Position numbers and translations under genes: made by a program
From: Curtobacterium sp. VKM Ac-2922
Lineage (GTDB): Bacteria > Actinomycetota > Actinomycetes > Actinomycetales > Microbacteriaceae
Length of the DNA: 64,000 nt
NCBI RefSeq assembly: GCF_022815645.1
Contig: NZ_JALGRO010000018.1
Span: forward strand, 20,365 to 84,364
Reading direction: 5' to 3'
Part shown: positions 1-9,487 of the stretch, piece by piece
How the letters are laid out: every line of letters starts with the position of its first letter
Position numbering within the stretch: the stretch's first letter is position 1
Notes under the pieces: model-generated
Told to the model about the DNA's origin: nothing
Database searches by the model: none
What the model saw: the letters and a program-made list of their open reading frames with translations, nothing else

Positions 1-261
1 CTCCTCGCCCAGCCGGGTGCCCTGACCCGACGCCGGGTGCGAGGACCACTGCGCGCTGCGCTGGCCGATGGCGGCATCGAGTTCGAGCGCTTCCTCGCGC
101 AGGATCAGGACGACCTGTTCGTCGACGGTGGGCAGCAGGTGCATGAACTCCCAGGGATCGTCGCCCTGGCGTGACCGGTGCTCGACGATCATCGAGATCT
201 CTTCGGCGGCCTCGGCGCGCAGCACTTCGAGGCTGCGCCCGAATCGCCGGTGCTCAGCCAC
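1..261 (-). CDS. Hypothetical protein, N-terminal part only (runs off the window)
   Basis: The minus-strand frame is open from a GTG at 261 down to base 1 (87 codons), so the C-terminus lies outside the window. The visible part begins MAEHRRFGRSLEVLRAEAAE and is rich in Glu, Ala and Arg with a helical look; there is no signal peptide, membrane segment or recognisable catalytic motif. The start is a guess: GTG 261 follows a G-rich stretch, while a nearby ATG at 286 is in another frame and stops quickly. It is divergent from the Nudix gene with 64 bases between the starts, so the two probably share a promoter region. I do not recognise the family. Confidence 0.5.
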   Translation of the reverse strand, partial: MAEHRRFGRSLEVLRAEAAEEISMIVEHRSRQGDDPWEFMHLLPTVDEQVVLILREEALELDAAIGQRSAQWSSHPASGQGTRLGEE

Positions 262-325
262 GACGCCCCCGCAGCACGCCTGCCATGGATCGAGCGTACG
301 CCAGATCGTCGGCCAGACTGGACAC

Positions 326-859
326 GTGAGCGAGCGCGACGAGACCAAGAACCAGCACCCCCGGGTCGTGGTCGTGTACCTGCTGCGCAGCGGCGTCACG
401 GGCGACGAGGTGCTGCTCGGCGAGAAGCGGCGGGGCCTCGGCGCGGGGCGCGTGGTCGGGCCCGGCGGCAAGCGCGAGGGCGCCGAGACGGCGGTCGAGA
501 CCGCGGTGCGCGAGGTCGCCGAAGAGGTCGGCCTGCGGCTCGACCCGGCCGACCTGGAGGCCCGGGGCACGTTGGACTACCGGTTCCCGTACCGGCCGTC
601 CTGGTCCCAGGTCTCCGACGTGTTCGTCGGTCGGCGCTGGTCCGGCACGCCGACCGCCAGCGACGAGCTCGCCGCGCGGTGGGTGCCAGTCGACGACGTC
701 CCCTACGACGCGATGTGGGACGATGCGCGGTACTGGCTGCCCGGCGTGCTGGCGGGCGGGACGGTCGATGCGCGGTTCACGTTCGCCGACGACGACGCCA
801 CGGTCGTGGGGTTCAGCGGCACGGGCGTCGTCGCGCCCGAAGGTCACGGAGCGCACTGA
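326..859 (+). CDS. Nudix hydrolase (MutT/8-oxo-dGTP diphosphatase type)
   Basis: A 177-residue protein with a complete Nudix box at about residues 48-70: a Gly five residues before Glu, then seven residues, then REVAEEVGL, matching GX5EX7REUXEEXGU. The box binds Mg2+ and catalyses hydrolysis of a nucleoside diphosphate linked to another group. The run GPGGKREGAE entering the box resembles MTH1/MutT-like 8-oxo-dGTP diphosphatases, so cleaning of oxidised nucleotides is the likeliest role, but Nudix substrates cannot be read from the box alone. The GTG at 326 is chosen because the protein then begins just before the first beta strand (VVVVYLL); the frame is open further upstream but lacks Nudix-like sequence there. 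Confidence 0.85.
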   Translation: MSERDETKNQHPRVVVVYLLRSGVTGDEVLLGEKRRGLGAGRVVGPGGKREGAETAVETAVREVAEEVGLRLDPADLEARGTLDYRFPYRPSWSQVSDVFVGRRWSGTPTASDELAARWVPVDDVPYDAMWDDARYWLPGVLAGGTVDARFTFADDDATVVGFSGTGVVAPEGHGAH

Positions 860-1000
860 CGGCGGCACCGCCGGACCCCCTGCGGCATGTCGCACCCTTC
901 GGCGGCTTCCCGCATCCGGGCGTACGAACCCGTCGGAGTACCTCGACCCGGAGTTAGCGTCGGTCGACCGCCGCCGTCGATGCACCGTGAAGGGGCCCAC

Positions 1001-3748
1001 GTGCTCACCTCCTCCGGAACCCTGCCGGGCTCCCTGTCCGACCACCGTGGTGCCGACGTGCCCGAGACCTCGCTGCTGGCGGGGCTGTCGGACGTCGCGC
1101 GGCGGGTGCCGGATGCCCTGGCGGTGACGGACGAGCACCTGTCCCTGACCCACGCCGAACTCGACCGGGTGACCCGCGCCGTCGGGGTCCTGCTCGACGA
1201 ACGACTCACCCCGGACGACCACAGCGGGCTCGGCGTCGACGTCCCCCAGGGCGGTGCGTCCGTCCCCGTCGGTGTGCTCGTCACCCACGGTGTCGGATCC
1301 GTCCTGGCCACGCTCGGGCTGATCCGTGCCGGCCGCACCATCGTCGCGCTCGATCCGTTCCTGCCCGAGGCCCGACTGCGCCACGTGATGTCGCTGGCCG
1401 GCATCGTGGACATCGTGGCGGACCGGGCGCACGCTGCGCAGGCCGCGACCCTGGTGGCGGACCGGGGCACGGTCCTGCTGTTCGCACCGCTCGTGGCCGA
1501 GGCCCGCGCGGTCGCCGCCACCGACGCCGACATCCGCGACGTCGCGGCGGCCCAGGGCCGAGGCGGGCGCGACCCGCTCGTGATCATCTTCACCTCCGGT
1601 TCGACCGGCGCCCCCAAGGGCGTCGTGATGACGCACCGGCAGGCCATGGCCGACACCGTCGCCGAACGCGAGGTCTTCCGGTTCACGGCCGAGGACCGGC
1701 TGGCGTCGGTGCTGCCCCACGGTTTCTCGGCCGGGTTCTCGCTGGTGCTGTCCGGGCTGCTGGCCGGCGCCTCGATGCACGTCGCCGACCCGCGCCGCAC
1801 CGGCGTCGACGGCCTGGCCGCCTGGATCCACGACGCCGAGCTGACGACGCTGCACACCACCCCGCACCTGGTCCGGTCCCTGGTCGGCGCACTCGACGCT
1901 GCGGACGACCGGCTGCGCGGCCTGCGCATGGTCGCCACCGTCGGCGAGGCCGTGACCGGTCCGGACCTGGCCGCGCTCCGACCGCTGCTCGGACCGACGA
2001 CGTCGTTCTGCAACTGGACGGGCTCGAGCGAGACGAACGTCTACGCCGTCAACGAGATCCTGGCCACCGACCCGATCCCGGAGCGCAGCATCCCCTCCGG
2101 TCGGATCGTCGCCGGCAAGCGCATCGTGCTGCGCCGACCGGACGGCACCACGGCCGACGTCGGCGAGTCCGGGGAGATCGTCTGCATCTCACACGCCATG
2201 ACGAGCGGCTACTGGGGTGCCCCCGAGACCACGGCGACCCGGGCCGGAACCGCCGAGGACGGTACCCCCTCGTGGGCCGTCGGTGACCTGGGCCGCTTCG
2301 ACGAGGACGGTCGCATCACCCTGCTCGGCCGCGCCGACGACGCCGTCAAGGTCCGGGGCTACCTGGTCGAGCCGAGCGAGGTCGAGTCCGCCCTGCGCAC
2401 GGTCGACACCGTGCAGGAGGCCGCCGTGATCGCGGTCAAGGCCCCGCCGGCACCGACCCGCCTGGTCGCGTACGTCGTCACGAAGCGGGGGCGGCGCTCA
2501 GCATCACCCGCGGCGATCCGCAAGGCGCTGCGCGACATGCTGCCGGACTACATGGTGCCGACGGCGATCGTCCCGATGGCCGAACTGCCCCGCAACGAAC
2601 GCGGCAAGGTCGACCGGGCAGCCCTGCCCGAGGCGCCGTCGCTCGCGATGACCCTGGGTGAGGGCGGCACAGCGCTGCCCGACGCCGACACGTACGACCA
2701 GTGGGAGCTCGCGGTCGCGCAGATCTGGTCCGAGGTCCTCGGACTGCCCGCGGTCGGTCCGCTGCAGCTGCCGTCGGTCGGGCTCGACAACGACTTCGCC
2801 GAACTCGGCGGGGACTCGCTGTCCGCCGAGGAGATGCTCGCCACCGTGAGCGACCGACTCGGCGTCGAGCTGCCGTCCACCGACCTGCTGGAGTTCCCGA
2901 CCGTCCGGACCTTCGCCGCTCGTGCACGCCTCGGCGCCACCGCGGTCCCGAGCCACCCGGACGTGATGACCCTGGCCGACGGCGCCGGCAGCACCAACGC
3001 CCCGCTGTTCTGCGTCGCCGGAGCCGGTGCGCTCGGCCTGACCTGGGCACCGCTGTCGCGACGACTCGGGGACCGTGCCGTGTACGCCTTCCAGCAGCAC
3101 GGGCTCGAACGTCGCTCCGTGCCCGACTGGAGCATCCCCGCGATGGCGAAGCGCAGCATCGAGCTCATGCGCGTCGTGCAGCCCCGTGGCCCGTACACGA
3201 TCGCCGGGCACTCGTTCGGCGGCCTGGTCGCGCTCGAGATGGCGTCGATCCTGACGGCCTCGGGGCAGCAGGTACACCGCGTCGTGCTCGTCGACACGTA
3301 CCTGCCCGAGCAGAGCGCCGAGCAGGTCGACGTCGTCGAGTTCGGCGAGCTGGACCTGGGGCGCGGGTCGACCGCCACCCGGAGTCGGGTCCGCAAGGCC
3401 CTGGCGTCGAGGACCGAGTTCCTCCGTGACCGTGTGCTCGCACCGTTCGGCCAGATCGGGCGTCGTGCACGGGCGTACGGCGCCGGGGTGTTCCGCTGGC
3501 AGGGACAGCAGCAGTTCCGCGCGTTCTTCGACCACGCGGTGATCGTCTCGCGGCGCTACCGGCCGCCGGTGTACTCCGGCGCGGTGACGCTCGTCGTCGC
3601 GGACGGCAACGACTCCGGGGCCGAGCGCTGGGCGCCGTTCCTGGTGGACGGCCCGGACGTGGTGCGCATGCACAGCGAGCACAGCTCGGTGCTGCGGGAG
3701 CCCTACGTCGCGGAACTCGCCGACGCGCTCCGCGACCAGCTGGGCTGA
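1001..3748 (+). CDS. Monomodular NRPS-like enzyme: adenylation - carrier - thioesterase
   Basis: A 915-residue protein with three domains. The adenylation domain (about 20-560) has core A3 TSGSTGAPKG at 198-207, A7 VGDLGRFDEDGRI, A8 GRADDAVKVRGY and the A10 lysine in NERGKVDRAAL. A carrier domain follows with the phosphopantetheine serine in LGGDSL (about S606). A type I thioesterase (about 660-915) has GHSFGG with S738 and a late histidine in the HSEHSS stretch. There is no condensation domain, so the enzyme activates, loads and then releases, cyclises or condenses one acyl unit by itself. The A4 stretch reads GFSAGFS where amino-acid-activating domains have FDxS, so the Asp that grips the alpha-amino group appears to be Ser; an acid without an alpha-amino group is a reasonable guess. 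GTG 1001 has a GAAGGGG ribosome site 5-6 bases upstream; ATG 980 is an alternative. No tailoring or MbtH gene is adjacent. Confidence 0.85.
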   Translation: MLTSSGTLPGSLSDHRGADVPETSLLAGLSDVARRVPDALAVTDEHLSLTHAELDRVTRAVGVLLDERLTPDDHSGLGVDVPQGGASVPVGVLVTHGVGSVLATLGLIRAGRTIVALDPFLPEARLRHVMSLAGIVDIVADRAHAAQAATLVADRGTVLLFAPLVAEARAVAATDADIRDVAAAQGRGGRDPLVIIFTSGSTGAPKGVVMTHRQAMADTVAEREVFRFTAEDRLASVLPHGFSAGFSLVLSGLLAGASMHVADPRRTGVDGLAAWIHDAELTTLHTTPHLVRSLVGALDAADDRLRGLRMVATVGEAVTGPDLAALRPLLGPTTSFCNWTGSSETNVYAVNEILATDPIPERSIPSGRIVAGKRIVLRRPDGTTADVGESGEIVCISHAMTSGYWGAPETTATRAGTAEDGTPSWAVGDLGRFDEDGRITLLGRADDAVKVRGYLVEPSEVESALRTVDTVQEAAVIAVKAPPAPTRLVAYVVTKRGRRSASPAAIRKALRDMLPDYMVPTAIVPMAELPRNERGKVDRAALPEAPSLAMTLGEGGTALPDADTYDQWELAVAQIWSEVLGLPAVGPLQLPSVGLDNDFAELGGDSLSAEEMLATVSDRLGVELPSTDLLEFPTVRTFAARARLGATAVPSHPDVMTLADGAGSTNAPLFCVAGAGALGLTWAPLSRRLGDRAVYAFQQHGLERRSVPDWSIPAMAKRSIELMRVVQPRGPYTIAGHSFGGLVALEMASILTASGQQVHRVVLVDTYLPEQSAEQVDVVEFGELDLGRGSTATRSRVRKALASRTEFLRDRVLAPFGQIGRRARAYGAGVFRWQGQQQFRAFFDHAVIVSRRYRPPVYSGAVTLVVADGNDSGAERWAPFLVDGPDVVRMHSEHSSVLREPYVAELADALRDQLG

Positions 3749-3779
3749 CGCGTCCGGCTGGGCTGACGCGTCCTGCTGG

Positions 3780-4055
3780 TCAGCGCGTGCGGGTGCTGCC
3801 GGTCCGGGCCTCTTCGGCCGCGGCGATGACGTCGGCGTCCCCGCTCTGCCCGCCGAGCGGCCGGACGAAGAAGTCGACGATGCCCACCGCGATCGCGGCG
3901 ACCAGGGCGAACATCGCCCAGCCGACGAACAGCCCGGCGGTGTTGCGCCCGTCGGCCGGGGCGAGCGCGACACTCGCGACCCACAGGCCCGCGGTCAGCA
4001 CGAGCAGGACGACGACGGCGGTGACGAGCAGGCGGTGCCAGGCGGAACGGGTCAT
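3780..4055 (-). CDS. Small two-helix membrane protein
   Basis: A 91-residue protein beginning MTRSAWHRLL, with two hydrophobic segments (about residues 8-30 and 42-64) separated by a short polar loop containing DGRNTAG, and a charged C-terminal tail. It lies 26 bases downstream of the larger membrane protein at 4082-5635 on the same strand, so the two are probably cotranscribed. The ATG at 4055 opens just before the first helix. I do not recognise a family; the topology suggests a small accessory or regulator of the upstream transporter-like protein, which is inference from position only. Confidence 0.7.
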   Translation of the reverse strand: MTRSAWHRLLVTAVVVLLVLTAGLWVASVALAPADGRNTAGLFVGWAMFALVAAIAVGIVDFFVRPLGGQSGDADVIAAAEEARTGSTRTR

Positions 4056-4081
4056 GATCGGCCCAGGATACCGCGCCGGCG

Positions 4082-5635
4082 TCAGCGGGCCGCGTGCCGG
4101 TGGCGGGGCTTGTCGCCCGGATCCGCCGGCGCACCGGTGGTGTCCGGCCCGGACGCGGGACGTGCGCGCGGACCCGACCCCGAGCCTCCGCTCCGGCCGC
4201 CGACACTCTGGCGGTCCGCCTGCCGGACCACGGCGATGCGCCCGGTCGTGAGTGGCTCGTTCTCGAGCCCGTCGCGCCCACCGGTGAAGACGTCGCCGCT
4301 GACGCGGTCGTCCTCCCAGTCGTCGTCGCGCAGGACCTGCAGCGTGCCCGTCTCGGTCGAGGCGAGCCCGTGGCGCTCGAGCTCGACGTCGCGCTGCCTG
4401 CCGAGGAACTCGCGGTTGGCGGTCTGGGCGTCCTGGAACATCGTCGTGCGGCCGGTGACGATCGCGCGGATGCGGCGACGCTCCCAGAGCATCTTGCCGA
4501 AGTACATGAGTACCAGGCCAGCGCCCGCGTAGCAGGCCATCGTGATGAGCCCGCGGGCCGGGCCGGGGCCGACGCCGTAGACCTGGTGCTTGATCATGTC
4601 GACCATGCTCGACCCGACCACGACGTTGTTCAGCCACGCGAAGGGCTCGGGCATGAACCACTTCGGGTAGGCCCCGCCGGACGAGGGCATCGACAGGAAG
4701 ACGAAACAGATCATGGCGGGCGCGGCGATGAACCGGCCGACGAAGTAGCTCAGCCCGTTGACCGCCAGGCCGATCGCGACGATCCAGCCCCAGGCGATGA
4801 GCACGAGTTCGATCCAGTGCCCGTGGATGGCACCGACGACCGGGCCGGCCAGGGTGTTCGTGATGAGCGAGATGACGAGACCGCCGATGACGATCACCGC
4901 CATGCGGACCCGGTGGCGGAGCGGACCGCCCATGATGCCGATGAACATCGCGACCATGTAGCCGCCGATGCACCACGCGAGCATGACGTACATCGGCACG
5001 GTGCCGTACTCGTCGTACGACGGCAGCGCGGCGAGCTCGGTGACCTTCGGTGTCGCGACGCCGATCGCGGTGAGCACGGCGGTCAGCGTCGCCGGCACCA
5101 GGCTCGCCACCTGGAACTGGTGCGCGCTGGCCTTGAAGAACTCGTTGTTCGACGGGTCGTACGCGACGGCCATCGAGCCGGCCATAACGTCACGCTTGGC
5201 GGCGACCAGGGAGTCGTAGGTGTGGAACACGAACTCGCCGGGCAGCGCCTTCTGCACCGCCTGCACGAAGGTCGGGTCGCTGCCGATGAGCGCGATCGGC
5301 ACGTCGTGGGGGTGCGGGGCGTGGAAGGCGAAGACGTAGCACAGACAGAAGCCGACGATGAAGAACAGCGGCATCCACAGCTGCAGGCCGATGAGCTGCA
5401 GGGACGGGTGCAGGGTGCTGTACCACCGGCGCCAGGCGCTGATCTTCTGCGGCTGCGGGACCGGGGCCTGACGACGACGGACCGGGCGCGTGGAGCCGGC
5501 GACCTTGGCACCGCGACGTGGACCGGAACCGCGAGCCGAGGGCCGGGTCTGGCGCTGCTTCGGCGCGGACCGCTGAGCCCCGGGGCGGTCCGGGGTGTCG
5601 CTGTGCTGGGGGACGTCGTTCCGCGGGGTGCTCAC
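4082..5635 (-). CDS. Polytopic membrane protein, ABC-2/YhgE-like (exporter-type permease or DUF3533-like)
   Basis: A 517-residue protein. A basic, Pro/Arg-rich cytoplasmic N-terminus (about 1-75) is followed by one membrane helix (LQLWMPLFFIVGFCL), an extracytoplasmic domain of about 100 residues beginning PHPHDVPIALIGSDP, then roughly six more helices and a long hydrophilic C-terminal tail (about 400-517). One helix, a large extracytoplasmic loop and a helix bundle is the layout of ABC-2-type and YhgE/Pip-like proteins, and the DVPIALIG start of the loop fits those families. Substrate unknown. It starts with GTG at 5635 and appears to be the first gene of a pair with 3780-4055. No ATP-binding subunit lies next to it. 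Confidence 0.65.
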   Translation of the reverse strand: MSTPRNDVPQHSDTPDRPGAQRSAPKQRQTRPSARGSGPRRGAKVAGSTRPVRRRQAPVPQPQKISAWRRWYSTLHPSLQLIGLQLWMPLFFIVGFCLCYVFAFHAPHPHDVPIALIGSDPTFVQAVQKALPGEFVFHTYDSLVAAKRDVMAGSMAVAYDPSNNEFFKASAHQFQVASLVPATLTAVLTAIGVATPKVTELAALPSYDEYGTVPMYVMLAWCIGGYMVAMFIGIMGGPLRHRVRMAVIVIGGLVISLITNTLAGPVVGAIHGHWIELVLIAWGWIVAIGLAVNGLSYFVGRFIAAPAMICFVFLSMPSSGGAYPKWFMPEPFAWLNNVVVGSSMVDMIKHQVYGVGPGPARGLITMACYAGAGLVLMYFGKMLWERRRIRAIVTGRTTMFQDAQTANREFLGRQRDVELERHGLASTETGTLQVLRDDDWEDDRVSGDVFTGGRDGLENEPLTTGRIAVVRQADRQSVGGRSGGSGSGPRARPASGPDTTGAPADPGDKPRHRHAAR

Positions 5636-5728
5636 TGGCGCGCTGTGCTCCTGGTCTGGTCGAGAAGACGTCAGGATACGCCGAAGGGCTGACCGCGGTC
5701 CGGGCGACCGCGCGACCGCGGCGACCGG

Positions 5729-7417
5729 CTAGGACCGGCTGCGGGACGCCTGCGCCGAGTCCATCGCGAGCTCTTCGGCGTCGAGCGTCACGAGCACGCG
5801 GCGCATGACCTCTTCGTCGAGGTTGCCGCGCTCGCGCTCCTCCAGCACGATCTCGCGACGGCGGTCCAGCAGCTCGCGCCGGATGTCCTGGATCTGCGCT
5901 CCCCGGAGCCGCACGGGGGAGTTGCGCTCCTCGTCCTGCTCTTCTTCGGCGTCCTGCCGGAAGACCTCGGCCTGGCGTTCGAGTCGCGCCTTGAGCCGGC
6001 TGACCACGGTGTCGATCGCCTGGTCGCCGTAGCGCTTGGCCCACTCGGCACGCCGTGCGTCGAGCAGCTCGATCGCCGCCTCGGTGGTGCGCTGGTTCAG
6101 CCGCATCTCGCTGCGGATGTCCGCTTCGCCCTCGGACGGGTCCGACACCTTGAGGGACCGGATCACGAAGGGCAGCGTCAGGCCCTGCAGCAGGAGTGTG
6201 CCGATCGTCACGATGAACGCGATCACGAAGATCGTGTCCTGCGCCTTGACCTGCACGGGGCTCGCCACGACCGACACCGCCGCAGCCAGGGTCACCACGC
6301 CACGCATGCCCGTCCACGAGATGACGGTGAGTTCGCGCCAGTTGAGCTTCGGTTCCGCCGATCCACGGATCCACCGCAGCCATCGGTGCCCGCGGGACAT
6401 CCGGATGCGCAGGGGCCGGAACCACCGTCCGTTGAAGCGGTTGCGGACGTAGGACTCGAACACGAAGAGCGGCCGGACGAGGATCACCACCACCAGCACC
6501 ACGACGGCCGCGGTGATCGTCTGCCCGAGGCTGCGCTCGCTCTCGATCAGGTCCTGCACGACGGTGTTGAGCTGCAGTCCGATGAGCGCGAAGACGAACC
6601 CTTCCAGGATGACGTCGATGCTCGTCCACAGCGGGCGCTCCTGCAGTCGGGTGGCGTAGCCCTCCTTCGGCGAGTTGTAGCCGATGTACAGCCCCGCCGT
6701 GACGACCGCGATGACCCCGGAACCGGACAGGTCCTCGGCCAGGATGTACGCGACGAACGGCAGCAGGATGCTCATGATCGTCTCGACGACCGGGTCGTTG
6801 ATGCGCATCCGGATCCAGTGCACGAGCACGCCGAGCACGATCCCGACGGCCAGGCCGACGCCGATCGCCAGGCCGAAGATGCCGAGGTCCTGCCAGATGG
6901 TCAGCGAGGTGCCGGCGGCGATGAGCGTGAACACCCGCACGAGCGTCAGCGACGCCGCGTCGTTGATCAGGCTCTCGCCGGACAGCACCGTCATGACCCG
7001 CCGGGGGAGCCCGAGCTTGCGGCCGATGGCGGCAGCGGACACGGCGTCCGGCGGGGCGACGACGGCTCCGAGCAGGATCGCCGCGGGCCAGTCCATGTCC
7101 GGGATGATGACGTACGCGGCCACCGCCACGGCCAGCGCCGTGATGATGACCAGGAAGATGCCGAGGCGTCGGATCTGCTTGATCGACTGCTGGAAGCTCT
7201 GCCACGACACGTCGAGTGCGGCCGAGTACAGCAGCGGCGGCAGGATCACCGTCAGGATCAGCTCGGAGTTGATCTCGATGTGGGGCAGCCCGGGGATGAA
7301 GGACACCGCGAGCGCCACCGCGGTGACGAGCAGCGGAGCGGGGAGCCCCTTCGCCCGTGCGAAGCCGGTCACGACCAGTGATCCGACCAGCAGGATGAGG
7401 AGCTCGGCGATGTCCAT
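5729..7417 (-). CDS. Na+/H+ antiporter, CPA1 family (NhaP/Nhe type)
   Basis: A 562-residue membrane protein exchanging Na+ (or K+) for protons across the cytoplasmic membrane. About 12 hydrophobic segments occupy residues 1-410. Two CPA1 signatures are visible: GAVVAPPDAVSAAAIGRKLG and SGESLINDAASL; the latter contains the Asn-Asp pair essential for ion binding in this family. A hydrophilic, Glu/Arg-rich cytoplasmic tail of about 150 residues follows, probably regulatory. The ATG at 7417 opens directly on the first helix (MDIAELLILLVGSLV). It is transcribed away from the divergent phosphate transporter at 7533. The ion preference is not readable from sequence. Confidence 0.9.
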   Translation of the reverse strand: MDIAELLILLVGSLVVTGFARAKGLPAPLLVTAVALAVSFIPGLPHIEINSELILTVILPPLLYSAALDVSWQSFQQSIKQIRRLGIFLVIITALAVAVAAYVIIPDMDWPAAILLGAVVAPPDAVSAAAIGRKLGLPRRVMTVLSGESLINDAASLTLVRVFTLIAAGTSLTIWQDLGIFGLAIGVGLAVGIVLGVLVHWIRMRINDPVVETIMSILLPFVAYILAEDLSGSGVIAVVTAGLYIGYNSPKEGYATRLQERPLWTSIDVILEGFVFALIGLQLNTVVQDLIESERSLGQTITAAVVVLVVVILVRPLFVFESYVRNRFNGRWFRPLRIRMSRGHRWLRWIRGSAEPKLNWRELTVISWTGMRGVVTLAAAVSVVASPVQVKAQDTIFVIAFIVTIGTLLLQGLTLPFVIRSLKVSDPSEGEADIRSEMRLNQRTTEAAIELLDARRAEWAKRYGDQAIDTVVSRLKARLERQAEVFRQDAEEEQDEERNSPVRLRGAQIQDIRRELLDRRREIVLEERERGNLDEEVMRRVLVTLDAEELAMDSAQASRSRS

Positions 7418-7532
7418 GCGCTCATTCTCCCATCGGCATGCTTCCGGAACTGAACGAACGTGAAGCCGAGGTGAACGCGAGGTTGCCGACCGGGTTTGCC
7501 CGCGAGGCGCTCATGCGGGACACTTGCCCGCG

Positions 7533-8788
<1,256 letters not shown>

Positions 8789-8789
<1 letters not shown>

Positions 8790-9085
8790 TGGGCATCGAC
8801 TGGTTTGCCTTCGTCACCGTGGCGCTCGTCGCCGTGGTCTCCGCCTGCTTCGTGGTCGCCGTGTACTCGGTCGGCCTGCGTTTCTGGAGCGCCGCCGACA
8901 CCCGCGCCGGCAAGTTCACCGTGAAGGAGGACGGCACGATCGGCCCCGCCACCGCCGGCTTCCCGAACCCGCAGGGCGCCTCGGCCGCGGTGCGCGGGCT
9001 CCGCGCGCTGGCCGTCGCCTGCTTCGTCCTGTGCGGCGTGGTCGTGCTCTACGGCATCTACCTGATCGTCCCGCAGTTCCATTGA
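8789..9085 (+). CDS. Small membrane protein coupled to the phosphate transporter
   Basis: A 98-residue protein with an N-terminal helix (about 5-30) and a second helix (about 72-93) flanking a short cytoplasmic-looking segment rich in charged residues and Gly/Pro. Its ATG overlaps the transporter stop codon (TGATG), so the two are surely cotranscribed and probably cotranslated. That linkage suggests a role with the phosphate transporter, but no motif names a function. I do not recognise the family. Confidence 0.75.
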
Positions 9086-9323
9086 CGCCGCTCGCACGGT
9101 GCTGCGTTCGCGTCTCGTGCGCGGTTGACGGGGTGGTGCGGGGCACCAACCGGGCACGGGGCTGCTGACCCGTCACGAGGTCCGCGTGCGCGGCTGCGGA
9201 CTGGAGGCGCGCGGCGGGCTGGTGCTGGGCCTCCTGTCGGTCTGTGGCGCCGCTCGCACGGTGCTGCGATCGCGGCTCGTGCGCGGTTGGCAGGGTGGTG
9301 CGGGGCACCAACGGGGCACGGGG
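9086..9323. repeat. Direct repeat, two copies of about 76 bp
   Basis: Copy 1 (9086-9161) begins right after the stop of the small membrane gene and copy 2 (9248-9323) lies 162 bases on. By eye they differ at about five positions in 76, including substitutions at the centre. The shared core includes CGCTCGCACGGTGCTGCG and GGTGGTGCGGGGCACCAAC. No good reading frame runs through both. The rest of the 402-base gap before aspA (9324-9440) is low-complexity G/C sequence with no gene that I can see. Confidence 0.8.
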
Positions 9324-9450
9324 CGCCCGCCGCCGCGCCGCCCGCCCGCCCGGCCGCCCGCACCGTGCGCCGCCGCCCGCACCGGCGCGCCCTGCGCCCG
9401 CGCCCACGGGCAAGCGGGCGCGCCCACCGCACCGGCTGGACGGACTGGAC

Positions 9451-9456
9451 TAGCCT
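9451..9456 (+). promoter_or_regulatory. Candidate -10 element for aspA (TAGCCT)
   Basis: TAGCCT fits the actinobacterial TANNNT -10 pattern and ends 7 bases before a GTG at 9464. Transcription would then begin at or next to that GTG, giving either a leaderless reading frame from 9464 or a 24-base leader carrying GAGGAGG for the GTG at 9488. No clear -35 is visible. Confidence 0.5.
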
Positions 9457-9487
9457 CGGACGCGTGAACCACGACGAGGAGGCGCAC

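Noticed and set aside
254..1867. Long minus-strand open frame opposite the Nudix gene and NRPS-like gene
   Set aside because: It is a mirror of real coding sequence: low-complexity Arg/Gly/Asp/Val translation with no domain, lying opposite clear Nudix and A-domain motifs.
9324..9440. G/C-only stretch that looks repeat-like (CCCGCCCGCCCGG runs)
   Set aside because: Low complexity only; no stable unit length, so I do not call it a tandem repeat or origin.
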